In this document: piece after piece, positions 7,977-22,900 of the stretch
Position numbering within the stretch: position 1 is the first letter of the stretch
Layout: each line of letters begins with the position of its first letter
Assembly: GCF_031326345.1 (NCBI RefSeq)
Contig: NZ_CP133671.1
Span: forward strand, 2,480,001 to 2,544,000
Length of the DNA: 64,000 nucleotides
Source of the DNA: Aureispira sp. CCB-E
Lineage (GTDB): Bacteria > Bacteroidota > Bacteroidia > Chitinophagales > Saprospiraceae
Reading direction: 5' to 3'
Made by a program: the position numbers and the translations under genes
Notes under the pieces: model-generated
What the model was told of the DNA's origin: nothing
Database searches by the model: none
What the model saw: the letters and a program-made list of their open reading frames with translations, nothing else

Positions 7977-10900
7977 ATGTTAAAAATTTTATACTTACAC
8001 GCAAAACAGTCATACCCTATGTTACGTTGTAAACAATTACTTGTCCCGTTGCTTAACGTCTTTCTGATGTTAGGCATTTTCTTGTTAGGGACACAAGAAG
8101 CAAATGCTACCCACGCAAAAGGGGTAGATGTTTCCTATGTTTGTCTGGGTCCTACGGCTAGTGGGATGCAATATGCACTGACATTAAACATCTACCGGGA
8201 TTGTAATGGTATCGGTTTGCCTAATAATCAGACCATAAGTTATACTGGTACTTCCATTAGTACGGGAAACCCGTGTACAGGATCGGTGAGCTCCTCTCGT
8301 CAGAGTATAGAGGATATTACCCCAAACTGTAGCACGCAACAATCTTCTTGTGGTGGTGGTAATGGATCCTTTGGTGTAGAAAAACACACCTATACGGCAA
8401 CCATTACAATACCTTTTGATTGTTCTAATATCGTATTTTCATGGCGACTGTGTTGTCGAAACAATTCCATTACTACTTTGGTAGGTAGCCCAGCAATGTA
8501 TGCTGAGACACGGAATATTTTTAACAATGCGGCAACGTGTAATAACTCGCCTATTTTCTTAAATCCTCCAGCGGCTTATACTTGTATTGGACAACAAGTA
8601 TTTTATAACCACGGAGCAATTGATTACGATGGCGATTCATTAAACTACTCTTTAGTGCCTTGTTTGGAAAATGCAAATGACCCAGTTCCATATCAACCTG
8701 GTTTTTCTGGAACGGCTCCTTTTGGTCCTTCTGACCCAGTTACGATTGATGCACAGACAGGAGCGATTGCTTTTACACCAACGTCTTTACACGTAGGTGT
8801 TTTGTGCGTTTTGGTTGAAGAGTATCGAAATGGTATCTTGATTGGATCGACAATGCGAGACATTCAATTTGAAGTATTGAACTGTAATAATGCCAATCCA
8901 ATCTTATCAGGAGTGAATAACTCTGGTCAAGGAAGTGTTAACTTTACTACGTCAACTTGTTTTGGTTCTCAATTGTGCTTTGATATTGTCGGGTCAGATC
9001 CTCCAAATCCAGGAGATGTTTTATCTATGTCTTATGACCAATCAATACCTAATAGTACGTTTACTGTTTCTGGTCCAGGAGTTCCTTCTGGAAATCAGAT
9101 TACAGGTACATTCTGTTGGACGCCAACAGTATTTGATATCGGGACACATACATTTACAGTAACCATACAAGATGATGCTTGTCCTTTGGTCGGCTCCAAC
9201 ACATTTACATATACGATAAATGTAATCTCAAATCCTAACGACCCTGTAGATGCTGGTCCAGATGCAAGCATTTGTTTGGGCGATTGTACACCTTTATCGG
9301 CTACGACAACTTCTCCTAATGGAGTTAGCTACTCTTGGTCACCTACAATAGGATTATCCGACCCTAATATTCCAAATCCTGTAGCTTGTCCTCCATCTAC
9401 AACAACGTACTCTGTTGTTTTAACATATAATGATGGTTGTACATCAACAGATCAAGTAACGGTTACGGTAGAGGATGATCCGCCATTGGCTGTAGCACCT
9501 AACAATATCAATGCTTGTGGAGGTGCTCCTTTAGTATTGACAGCAACAACGGATGCTCCCTCTATGAACTTTACGTTTACAGAGTTGCCACCTTTAGGAA
9601 CGGCAACAGTACCCAATACGGTAACTGGTCCAACAGCGACGGCACCAGTTACAATACCCAATGCACCTGGTACATATCAATGGAATGTTGAGGTAGCTAA
9701 TCCTTTTACAGGATGTAGCTCTTCTGAGATTATTACCATAACAGTTGGGGATTCTGTAGCGGAGCCAGCTTGTCGAAATATTTATGTTTCTACATCTGGT
9801 AGCTCATCTGCGTCTGGTTCTCAATTTGATCCAGTAAATATTCAAGAAGCTTTGAGACGTGCCGCTTGTAATAATTCTGTTATCAAACTAGCAACAGGTA
9901 CCTATAATATAGATACTGCTTTAAATATAACTAGTAACCTAACAGTTGAAGGTGGTTTTATTGAAAATCAAGCTTGGTTGAAAACGTCAGAAGTTGGAGC
10001 GACGACTATTAATAGAACAAGGAACAATGCTGGAGGTGTTCTAAATGCAGATCGACATCTAACAGCTGTAGAAGTCTTTGGCTCTAGTTACTTCCGCTTA
10101 CAAGATTTAACAATTACAACAGATGATGCTGTTGTTCCAGGAACCTCTACCTATGGTATCTTTATGAACAATGCATCTAATTATAATATTACACGTGTTA
10201 ATATAGAACCAGGAAATGCGACCAATGGTACGAATGGAACAACAGGTTGTTCTGGAACCGATGGCCAACCTGGTACGAATGGACAAGATGGTCTACCCAA
10301 TGGTCAAAGTGATAATATCCAAGGAGGAAATGGTGGTTTTGGAGGAAATAGTTGTGGATCGTTTGCCGTGATCTTTGGTGGTGGCGGTGGTCGTAATGCC
10401 GATCTTGGAAATGGACTTGGTGTTGGAGCAGATGGAGCAAGTGCTTCTGCTGGTGTTGTCGATGGTGGCGCCGGTGGTGGTGGTGGACGAGGTGGTAATG
10501 CCGATGATGGTGCTGCTGGTGGTTCATCTGGACGTGGAGGAACTCCATTAAGCCCACCTGCTGGTTGTTCTGCAACAGGATCTGGTCTAGGTTCTGCTGC
10601 TTCTGGAGGACTAGGAGGAGGTAGAAATACCTTAGGAGATGGTCTCGCCTTTAATAATGGTACACCGAATGTTGGTCAACCTGGTACTCCTGGTATTGCT
10701 GGAGTTGTGGGTTGTGCTGGTGCAGATGGTGCTCCTGGTTTGCAAGTTGCTTGTCGTTATACTGTAGGTGCTCAAGGTGCTACTGGTATGTCTGGATCTG
10801 GTGGATCTGGCGGTGGCGGCGGCGGCGGCGGTGGCGGCCAAGGTGGTCCTTGTGGATGTGTGAATGGTACTGGTGCCGCTGGTGGCGGTGGCGGTGGCGG

Positions 10901-13900
10901 TGGCGCCGGAGGTCTAGGCGGAACTGGTGGTTTCGGTGGTGGTGGCTCTTTTGGAGTCTATATGTGTTCAAATGGAGCTAATGGATTTATAGAGCATTGT
11001 CATATTTCTGCAGGTAATCCTGGTGCTGGTGGTATCGGAGGTGCTGGTGGTGTCGGAGGAAACGGTGGTGCTGGTGGAAATGGAGGAAATGGAACTGCAG
11101 CAGAAGTTCAGAATGGTGGTGCTGGTGGCGCTGGTGGTGCCGGTGGTTCTGGTGGTGTTGGTGGAAATGGTCAACCTGGTATTGCTGTTAACATCTTTTG
11201 GGATGGTGGCGGAACCGTTCCAGTAGCACAAGATTCAACTTATGAATTATACAACCAACAAATCATTTATGTAGAAAATACAAACTGTACCAATGCAGAG
11301 GTTATGTTTTGGGATTCTTCGAGAGTTGCTTCTCATCCAAATACAACTGCATTGCCTCAAATTATTCCTGTTGGTTTGCCAAATACAACGGTAACAAACT
11401 GGACATTTGATGCTGTTGGTTCAAATACTGTTCCTCCAACAGGAACATTCAATGCAGATACAACACGATATAATAATGTAGGTCGTTATAGCATTATTCA
11501 CAATACTTGTGTCGGTTGTCCTGCTTCAGGTGGTGCTGCTGGAAACGCCCTAGAAGAATATCGAGGTTTCCACAATATTGCCTTTGACAAAGCTTTCAAA
11601 CCAAACATTATCACTAGTGCCAATGTTATAGGTGTTGATACCTTCCAATTATGTGTGGGAGATTTTGCGACTTTTGGAAGCTCAGTTTTTGGAGATACAA
11701 CCAGATGGGAATTTAATGGAGCAATTCCAAATCCTGGAAATGTTCAAAATATACCTAGTACACAATTTAATGTATCTGGATTCTTTATGATTGAGTTATT
11801 CCTAATTACAGATTGTTGTGGGGATACACCGACAGATACAGCTTATTTATATGTAGACCCAGTACCAAATGTAACTGGCAATGGAAATCAAACAGTTTGT
11901 TTGGGAGATTCTGCATTATTAACAATAGGAGGTCTATCAGCAACGGATACTGTAATATGGTCTCCAACATCTAATCTTGCATTTATATCAGAGGACAGTG
12001 TACTTGTTAGCCCAACAGCTACAACAACGTATACGGCATCTGTTTATTCTTTGGTTACAACTGGTGGACAAACAAGGTTGTCTTGTCCTGTATCATTGAG
12101 TTATACAGTTAATGTTAACCCATTACCAGACCCTGCAATGTCTTCTACAGATGTTGTTTGTAACAACGATGGTACTGCAACTGCAACACCTGCAGCAGGT
12201 ACCTATGACTTTGTTTGGTCAAATGGATTGACAGAAAATGGTGTTGCTACAAGTACAATTGTAAATCTAGCAGCAGGCACTTATTGTGTTACTGTAACAA
12301 ATACTGTAACTGGTTGTGTAGATACAGGTTGTGTGTTCGTAGCACCAGCAGTGGCTGTTCCAGGAGTATTTGCAACAAATATTACCCCTGTTACTTGTGC
12401 TGGCGCCAATGATGGTACTGTAACTATTGGAACATTAAATGGTACCGCTCCTTATACTTATGTATGGGATACAATAGTTCCAGGTATCGTTAGTCCAACA
12501 TCAAGCAACTATACAGTGACTGGATTGCCGCCAAGAGATTATACTGTTACTGCAACAGATAACAATGGCTGTCAATCTCAAATAACGTTTAATATACCTA
12601 CACCAGATCCTTTGACGATTGCGATCATTGATACGACACATCCTGTTTGTCAAAATGATACAGGAAGAATTGAGATAGAAGGTCAAGGTGGTACTGGATT
12701 AATTACTTACATCTGGTCTAATGGAACAACAACATCAACAGGGATTCTGTCAGGAATTGATACAGGGTTTTATTGTGTAACTGTTGTTGATGATAATAAC
12801 TGTACAAATACTCTTTGTATCAACTTAGATGCACAACAAGTTTTAACAACAGCAATTGATATTGCTTCTCCAATTCTTTGTAACGGAGGAACAGCTTGTA
12901 TAGGTGTGAATGCTACAGGAGGATCAGGTTCATATACGTATAGCTGGTCTGGAGGCGGTATTACACCGTTCACTACAGGATCAGATACAGCATGTAATTT
13001 CCCTGCGGATGCAGGTGCTTATACTGTTTTAGTTACAGATAATACTTTCGGTTGTACTACAACTGCTGATATATTTGTAACGGAACCACCATTACTAACT
13101 TCTACCATTTCTTCGCAAAGTAATGTAAGTTGTAATGGCGACTCAACAGGTATTGCTACTGTAAGTGGTACAGGAGGAACAACTCCTTATACTTTCTTAT
13201 GGGATGCTAATGCCAATAACCAAACTACTGCAGCAGCAACTAACCTACCTGCTGGAACTTATTGTGTAACAATTACAGATTCTTTAGGTTGTACCGCAGT
13301 TTCTTGTGCTACGATTACACAACCAGCAACAGGAGTAGATGTAAATGCTTCTGTTACAACTCCAATTTCATGTTTTGGAGGAGCAAATGGAGAAGCAACA
13401 GCAGTAGGTGCTAATGGCACACCTGGGACTACAGGATATACTTATACTTGGTCAAATGGTCAAACGGGAGCTGTGTTAATAGGTGGATCTGTTGCAGGCA
13501 GCCCTTATACTGTTGTGGTGAGAGATTCTCTAGGTTGTGAGGATAGCACCACAATAAGCTTTACACAGCCATCTGCCGTAACAGCAAGTATAGCAAGTAC
13601 AATTAGTGTTACTTGTTTTGGAGATTCAACTGGACAAGCTACAGCAGCAGGTACAGGAGGAACAGGACCTTATACGTTCCAATGGGGATTAAATACAGGT
13701 AACCAAACAGGACCAACCGCAACTGGTTTGAGTACTATTGGAGGTCCATACTGTGTTATTGTGACAGATGCGAATGGTTGTACAGATTCAATTTGTGTAA
13801 CAATTCCTCAACCAGGAAGTGCATTGACTTCAAGTGCAGGTGTTATTGATAACGCTAATTGTGCGGGCGCTTCTGATGGAATTGCTTTTGCAACAGGAGC

Positions 13901-16900
13901 AGGTGGAACAGGAGCTATCTCTTATATTTGGGATGGTGGTACTGCTACGGGAGCAACAACAGATACAATTACAGGATTGGCAGCAGGTGTTTATTGTGTA
14001 ACCGTAAGCGATGCCAATAACTGTGAAAATACACATTGTGTAACTATTACAGAACCAAGTGCAGTAACAGCAACAATTTCTGGTTTTACAGATGCTTTAT
14101 GTTTTGGCGATTCAACTGGAACGGCAACAGTGGTTGGTTCTGGTGGTAATGCAGGGACAGCATATACTTATCTTTGGTCAACAACTCCTGCACAAACAAC
14201 GGCAACAGCAACTAATTTAGCTGCAGGAACTTATACCGTGACTGTTTCAGATGATAGTTTATGTGTTGGTACGGCTTCGGTAACAATATCTCAACCAAGT
14301 CAAGTAAATGTTATTGCTTCAGTAATTAGCAACTTTAATGGTTCTCAAGTAAGCTGTCCAACTGCTAGTGATGGTAGTGTTACAGCTAATGCTTCAGGTG
14401 GAACTGGAGGATATACCTTTGGTTGGAGTCCTGCAGGAGCTGGTCAAACATTAAATGGTGTTGATACAGGAATGTACATTGTAACGGCAACCGATGCCAA
14501 TGGTTGTACTGCATTAGATACAACGAATGTTGTTCCGCCAGCGCCAGTAGTTGTTACAATTACTTCTACAACAAATGTAAATTGTTTTGGTACTGCAACA
14601 GGTAGTGCTACAGCGAATGGAACAGGTGGTTCTGGAGGTCCTTATACTTATGTTTGGACGGATGGTTCTACAGGTGCAACAAATTCAAATCTATCTGCAG
14701 GTGTACACTGTGTTACAGTAGAAGATGTGAATAATTGTCCAGTAGTAACTTGTGTAACAATTACACAACCTTCTGCTGCTGTCTCTGGAGCGATCACAAT
14801 TGATACAACTATTAGTTGTAATAATGGAAGTGATGGCGATATTCATGTAGTAGCAACAGGTGGTACGCCATTTACAGTAAATCAACCGAACGGAACAGGT
14901 TATACTTATGTTTGGACAAATGGTTCTACTGATACTTCAGCTATGAACTTAGCTGTTGGCCAACACTGTGTTACGATTACAGATTCATTAGGTTGTTCTT
15001 TTGTAAGTTGTGTAACATTAACAGAGCCAACAGCCGTAACAGCAACAATCAGTGCAACACAAGATATTGATTGTACAGGTGACTCAACAGGAACCGCAAC
15101 AGTTGTAGGTTCTGGTGGAACTCCTAATGTTCCAGCACCAGCCTATACTTTTGAATGGTCTGATGGTCAAGTAACTCAAACAGCAACAGGCTTAGCAGCA
15201 AATACGTCTTATTCTGTGACGGTATCTGATGCGAATGGTTGTCCAGCAGTAACTAATATAACTTTAAGTCAACCTGCTAATGCAGTAGATGTAGGAACAG
15301 CTGTTATCTCTGACTACAATGGTCAAGATATTAGTTGTGTTGGTGCATCTGATGGATCTGCAGTAGCCACAGGTTCTGGCGGAAGTGGATCATATACTTT
15401 TGATTGGGGATTGACAACTAACGACACCTTATCTAATGTAGGAGCAGGAACATATATGGTTACAATCACCGATTCACTAGGTTGTACAGATACGGCTTCT
15501 GTTACTTTAGCTAATCCTCCTGCGCTTACAGCAACAATTACTGCTCAAAGTGATGTGTTGTGTAAAGGAGATTCTACAGGTAGTGCAACCGTAACTGCTG
15601 GTGGTGGAACAGGAGTATATAGCTACTTATGGTCTGATGGACGTACTGGAGCAACGAACAACAATTTGCCAAATGGTACGCATACTGTTACTGTAACAGA
15701 TGCTAATAATTGTACGGTTTCTACTTCAGTAACAATCAATGAACCTGCTTTAGCTTTAACATTTGCTACGATTGTAATTGATTCTACCGTGAGTTGTAAT
15801 GGAGGAAGTGATGGAGGAATCACAGCATTTGGAGCAGGTGGAACAGGAGCCTACAGCTTTGCTTGGGATAATGGAGCATCAACAGCTTCTATCACAGGTA
15901 TTGATGAAGGAACATACTGTGTGACCGTAACGGATGCGAATGGTTGTACAGCAGATACCTGTGTAATAATGACGGAACCAACACCAGTAGTAGCGACAAT
16001 AAGTGGCTCTACGAATGTATCTTGTTTTGGAGACTCAACAGGAACAGCAACGGTAACAGGTTCAGGTGGAACAGAATTGGGTGCTTATGACTTCTTGTGG
16101 TCTGATGGTCAAACAACAGCAACGGCAACAGGTTTAGCAGCCAACACACTATATCAAGTAACCGTTACAGACGATAATGGCTGTACAGGAGTTACTAATA
16201 TAACACTAACTCAACCATTAAGTGCTGTCAATGTAGGAGCAAGTATTATCTCTGACTACAATGGTCAAGATGTAAGTTGTGCTGGTGCAACGGATGGTGC
16301 AGCTGCAGCGGTAGGAGCAGGTGGAACAGGAGCTTACATGTTTGATTGGGGATCAACAACAAATGATACCTTATCTAATATTGGAGCAGGAACTTATACT
16401 GTGACAATCACGGATGCGAATGGTTGTACAGATACAGCTTCTGTTACTTTAGCTAATCCTCCTGTACTTACAGCAACAATTACTGCTCAAAGTAATGTAT
16501 TGTGTTTTGGAGATTCTACAGGTAGTGCAACTGTAACTGCTGGTGGTGGAACAGGAGCATATAGCTATTTATGGTCTGATGGACGTACTGGGGCAACGAA
16601 CAACAATTTGCCAAATGGTACGCATACAGTTACTGTAACAGATGCTAATAGTTGTACAGCAACAGCATCTGTAACAATCAATCAACCAGCTGCTGCTTTA
16701 ACATTTGCTTCTGTTGTAATTGATTCTACCGTGAGTTGTAATGGAGGAAGTGATGGAGGAATCACAGCATTTGGAGCAGGTGGAACAGGAGCCTACAGCT
16801 TTGCTTGGGATAACGGAGCATCAACAGCTTCTATCACAGGTATTGATGAAGGAACATACTGTGTGACTGTAACGGATGCGAATGGTTGTACAGCAGATAC

Positions 16901-19900
16901 CTGTGTAATAATGACGGAACCAACACCAGTAGTAGCGACAATAAGTGGCTCTACGAATGTATCTTGTTTTGGAGACTCAACAGGAACAGCAACGGTAACA
17001 GGTTCTGGTGGAACAGAATTGGGTGCTTATGACTTCTTGTGGTCTGATGGTCAAACAACAGCAACGGCAACAGGTTTAGCAGCCAATACACTATATCAAG
17101 TAACCGTTACAGACGATAATGGCTGTACAGGAGTTACTAGTATTCTATTAACTCAACCAACAGCAACATTAACGGCAGGAGCAACTGTTAACACTAATTA
17201 TAATGGACAAGATGTAAGTTGTAATGGTGCAACAGATGGTGAAATTAGTGTTGTAGGTTCTGGCGGTACTCCATTTACAGGATCAAATCCTTATACATAT
17301 AATTGGAATACGACAGCTACTAATGATACATTAACTGTAGGAGCAGGTACTTATACTGTAACTGTAACAGATTCATTAGGCTGTACAGCAGTAGCAACAG
17401 TAACTGTTAACGAGCCAGCCTTATTGACGGCAGCAATAGCAAATGGTCAAACTAATGTAGCATGTTTTGGAGACTCAACAGGTCAGGCTACTGTAAATGC
17501 TAATGGAGGTACAGTAGTTGGAAACTACAGTTTTGTATGGGACAATGGTGTTACTACTGCATTAAATGGAAATTTACCTGCAGGAGTTCAGTGTGTAACA
17601 GTAACCGATGCAAACGGATGTTTGGCAACAACTTGTGCTACAATTACACAACCATCTAGCGCAATATTAGTAGCCAATGCTACCGTTAATTCAAATGTAT
17701 CTTGTAATGGTGGTAATGATGGCGAGGCAACTGTAACGGCATCAGGAGGAACACCAGGTGTAGCAGGATATAACTTTAACTGGGCTGGTTTAGCTCAAAC
17801 AACAGGAAATATTACAGGTTTATCAGCAGGAACTTATTGTGTGACAATCACAGATTCTTTGGGTTGTGCTATCGATACTTGTATAACTATAACTCAACCA
17901 ACTCCAGTAACAGCAACAATTACTAATATTAATAATGTAAGCTGTTTTGGTGATTCAACAGGATCAGCAACTGTAACTGGTGGAGGTGGAACAGTATTAG
18001 GGGCTTATACTTTCTTATGGGATGCAAATGCTGGAAATCAAACAACAGCAACGGCAACAGGTTTAGCTGCTAATACTTCGTACTGTGTAACTGTAACAGA
18101 TGATAACGGTTGTACAGCGACAACTTGTGTAACATTAACACAACCCAATCTTTTAACAGTAAGCGGTTCAGAAGTTACTCCAGTAGCTTGTGCTGGTGAG
18201 AGCAATGGTTCTATACAAGCAACAGCAACAGGAGGATCTGGTACACTTAACTACACTTGGGGAGCGAATACAGGCGGTGCAACAACCGATACTGTAACAG
18301 GTTTATCAGCAGGTGTATACTGTGTAACTGTAACTGATTCTTTGGGTTGTACAGCAACAACTTGTGTAACATTGACAGAACCTTCTGCAATAACTGTGAC
18401 GGCAACAGCTGTTGTAGACGTAGTTTGTAGAGGAGATTCTACAGGAGAAATTACTGTAGCAGCAACAGGTGGAGCTGGCGGATATACTTTCTTGTGGGAT
18501 GCTGCTGCTGGTAACAGAACAACAACTACTGTAGCAGGCTTAGGAGCGGGAACATATTGTGTTATCGTAACCGATGCTAGTGGATGTAGAGATTCACTTT
18601 GTGTAACATTAAGTCAACCTGCAACAGCAGTAGATGTAACAGCGAACGTAATTTCAAATTATAATGGTTCACAAATAGAATGCTTTGGTGATTCTTCAGG
18701 AGTAGCAGTGGCTATGGCAACAGGTGGTACGGCAGCTGTAGATTATCAATATGCATGGACAATTACTTCTCAAACAAGTGATACAGCAGTAGGATTGCCA
18801 GATGGTACATTCTGTGTAACTGTAACCGATGACTTTGGTTGTACAGATACTGCTTGTGTAACAATCGCAGAGCCTACACCAGTTGTAGCAACAATAACTG
18901 CAACAACAAATGTAGCTTGTTTAGGAGAATGTACAGGTACTGCAACCGTAGCTGGTTCAGGAGGAACAGGAAGTGCTTATACTTACTTGTGGGATGCTAA
19001 TGCAGGAAATCAAACGACTGCAACAGCTACAAACTTATGTACAGGTTTATATGGAGTAACTATTTCTGATGTGAATGGATGTGTAGGAGTTGCTACAGTA
19101 TCTATTTCTGAACCTAATACAGCGGTTCAAGCAACGGCGATTGTTAGTTCAAACTATAATGGTCAGGACGTAAGTTGTAATAATGCCTTTGATGGAGAAG
19201 CAACTGCGTCAGCAGTAGGAGGAACTCCTGGTTCTGGCTATACTTTCCAATGGAATGGTGCTGCTTCAGGTCAAACGACGGCAGTTGCAACAGGTTTAGG
19301 GGCTAATATTTTATACTGTGTAACTGTAACAGATGCTAATGGATGTATTGATTCTGCTTGTGTCACATTAACAGAGCCAACAGCGATTATACCAACTGTA
19401 GATACGACTATTAATGTAGCATGTTTTGGTGATTCTACTGGTGCTGCAACTGTTTCAGCAACAGGTGGTGTTGCTCCTTACTCTTACTTATGGGATGCCG
19501 CTGCTGGCAATCAAACAACAGCAACAGCTGTAGGTTTGGCTGCAAATTCTTATACGGTAACCGTAACAGATGCCAATGGATGTCAAGGTGCTGCTGTTGT
19601 AGTAGTGGGACAACCTTCTGGTCCAATAGATGTAGATGCAGTTATTACTTCTAGTTATGGAGGTGGAACACCTCTACAATGTTTTGGTGATTCTTCTGGT
19701 TCTGCTTTAGCAACTATTTCAGGAGGAACAGCACCATATACCCAAATCTGGGGTCATGGTCCAACAACATTAGCTGTAAATAACTTATCTGACGGAACTT
19801 ACTGTATCACAGTAACTGATTCTCTAGGATGTATGGATACAGCCTGCGTAACGTTATCACAACCTACTCAAGTAACCGTTAGCTTAGTATCTACTACTGA

Positions 19901-22900
19901 TGCTTCTTGTAATGGTGGATGCGATGGTACTGCTACAGTAGTAGCATCAGGAGGAATTCCTGGATATACTTATCAATGGGATGCCGCTGCTGGAAGTCAA
20001 ACAACAGCAACTGCAACAGGTTTATGTATTGGTGTTTACGAAGTTAGCGCAACAGATGCTAATGGATGTATTGCTACATTTAATGTAACTATTTCTGAAC
20101 CTGCAACTTCAGTTGTAGCTAGTGCAATTGTAACATCTAACTACAACGGTGCTCAAGTATCTTGTGTTGGATCTAGCGATGGACAAGCTACTGCAACTGC
20201 TTCAGGAGGAACAACTGCTGTTGCTGGCGTTTATACTTATGTATGGACAAACGGTACTATTAATAGTACATTAGATAGTGTACCTGCTGGCGTTTACTGT
20301 GTAACTGTTTCTGATGATAATGGTTGTAGTGATATTGCTTGTGTGACAATTACAAATCCAAGTCAAGTTACCGCCACAATTACAACTACAAATGATGTAG
20401 CTTGTTTAGGTGATAGTACAGGAAGTGCAACTGTAACGGCAACAGGTGGTACAGGAGGCTATACTTATTTGTGGGAAGCTGCCGCTGGAAGTCAAACAAC
20501 AGCAACAGCTACAAATTTGGCTGCTGGATCTTATATTGTAACAGTGACAGATGCTAATGGATGTACTTCTCAAGCAATTGCAATCATTAATCAACCATCC
20601 GCTACATTAGTGGCTGGGGCAACAATAACAAATAACGTAGCGTGCTTTGGAGATTCTTCTGGAGCTGCTCAATTGAACATAATTGGTGGTACAGCACCTT
20701 ACAGCATCGCATGGAATCATGGCCCAACGACTGCAACTATAACAGGTTTACCAGATGGTACATACTGTGCAATCGTAACCGATTCTTTAGGATGTATGGA
20801 TACTGCTTGTGTCACTTTACTAGAACCTACACCAGTAACGGCTAGTGTAACAACAACACCTGCTGATTGTAGAGGTGCCGCAACAGGAACAGCTACTGTA
20901 ACAGCTAATGGAGGTACTCCTGGTACAAATGGATACACTTATTTGTGGGATGCGAATGCAGGCAACCAAACAACAGCAACAGCTACTGGTTTATCTGCGG
21001 CATTAAGTCCTTATACTGTAACGGTAACAGATGGTAATGGATGTACAACAACTGCTTCAGCAATTGTTACAGAACCAGCGACCTCAGTTAATACTGCTTT
21101 GGTTGTACTATCTAACTACAATGGTGCTCAAGTAAGCTGTAACGGTTCTTCTGATGCCATTGTTGGTGTAACTTTATCAGGTGGAACGACTCCTTACACT
21201 TACTTGTGGTCAAATGGAAGTACTAATGATACGTTGACAGGAGTAGGAGCAGGACAACATTGTGTAACGGTAACGGATGCCAATGGATGTTCAGATATCG
21301 CTTGTATCACAGTAACAGAGCCTTCTGTAATTACGGCAACGATTTCTGCTACCAATAATGTAGCTTGTTTTGGTGAATGTACAGGAACAGCTACTGTGAG
21401 TGGAGCAGGAGGAACTGAAAATGGTACTTACAATGTATTGTGGGATGCAAATGCAGGAAACCAAACAACTGCAACTGCAATTAACTTGTGTGCAGGTTCT
21501 TACAATGTAACTATAACAGATGATAATGGATGTACAGCAGTAACAACTGTAATTATTACAGAGCCATCAAATGGATTGGCTGCAACAATTACTGCAACGT
21601 CTAATTATAACGGTCAACAAATATCTTGTGCAGGTGCATCAGATGGTGAGTTGACAGCAACAGCAACAGGAGGAAGCGGAGCAGGTACTTATTCTTTTGC
21701 TTGGGTTTCTAATCCTTCTGTTACAAATGTAGCAACAGGCTTGTCTGCTGCTGGTAACCCTCATTGTGTAATTGTAACAGATGCTAATGGATGTGTTGAT
21801 ACAGCATGTTTCAACTTAGTTGATCCAACTCCATTAACAGCATCTAGTACACAAACGAATGTAAGTTGTAACGGTGGTTCTAATGGTACTGCAACTGTAG
21901 TTCCAACAGGCGGTACTGGTACCTATACTTATACATGGGATGCCAATGCTGCTAATCAAACAACTGCAACTGCAACAGGCTTAGCAGCAGGTCCTTACTG
22001 TGTAACGGTAACGGATGCTAATGGTTGTCAAGTAACAACTTGTGTCAACATTACAGAGCCTACTTTATTAACAACAACAGCAACAATTGCTTCTAACTAC
22101 AATGGTCAAAATGTAAGCTGTAATGGTGCTAATGATGGGATTGTATTTGCAACACCATCAGGAGGAACAATGCCTTATACTTATGCTTGGTCTACATTAG
22201 GAGCAGGAACTGGTGATACTATCACAAATGCTAGTGCTGGACAAGTAATTGTTATTGTAACGGATTCTTTAGGTTGTACGGCAACAGATACAGTCGTATT
22301 AACAGAACCAACTCCAGTTACAGCATCAATTACAGCATCTACCAATGCAACATGTAATGGTCAATGCGATGGTTCTGCAACCGTTTCGGGAGCAGGTGGA
22401 ACAGTAACAACTGGATATACCTTCTTGTGGAGCGCGACTGCAGGTAGTCAAACAACAGCAACAGCGACGAACTTGTGTGCTGGAACTCATACAGTAACGG
22501 TTACCGATAATAATGGATGTACGAATGTAACCTCTGTTACTATCACAGAGCCTTTATTGGGAGTTTCTGCTACTGCAACTGTAACATCTAACTTTAATGG
22601 TCAAGATGTAAGTTGTAACGGTGCTTGTGATGGAACTGCAACAGCAACAGGAGCAGGTGGAACAGTAACAACTGGATACACGTACTTGTGGGATGCAAAT
22701 GCAGGCAACCAAACAACAGATACAGCATTCAACTTATGTGCTGGTACTTATACTGTAACGATTAGTGATAACGGTGGATGTTCTAACACAGCTACAGTGA
22801 CAATCACAGAACCTTCTACAGTCGTAGCAACTATCTCTTCTACAGTAAGTGTAAGTTGCGGTGGTGGTTCTGATGGACAAGCTACAGTAACTGGTAGTGG

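Noticed and set aside
10198-10575. Minus-strand His-rich open frame of 125 codons in the giant gene
   Set aside because: It is the antisense of the Gly-rich block; GGT/GGA codons read backwards give His/Pro/Arg runs. No start signal or family likeness.
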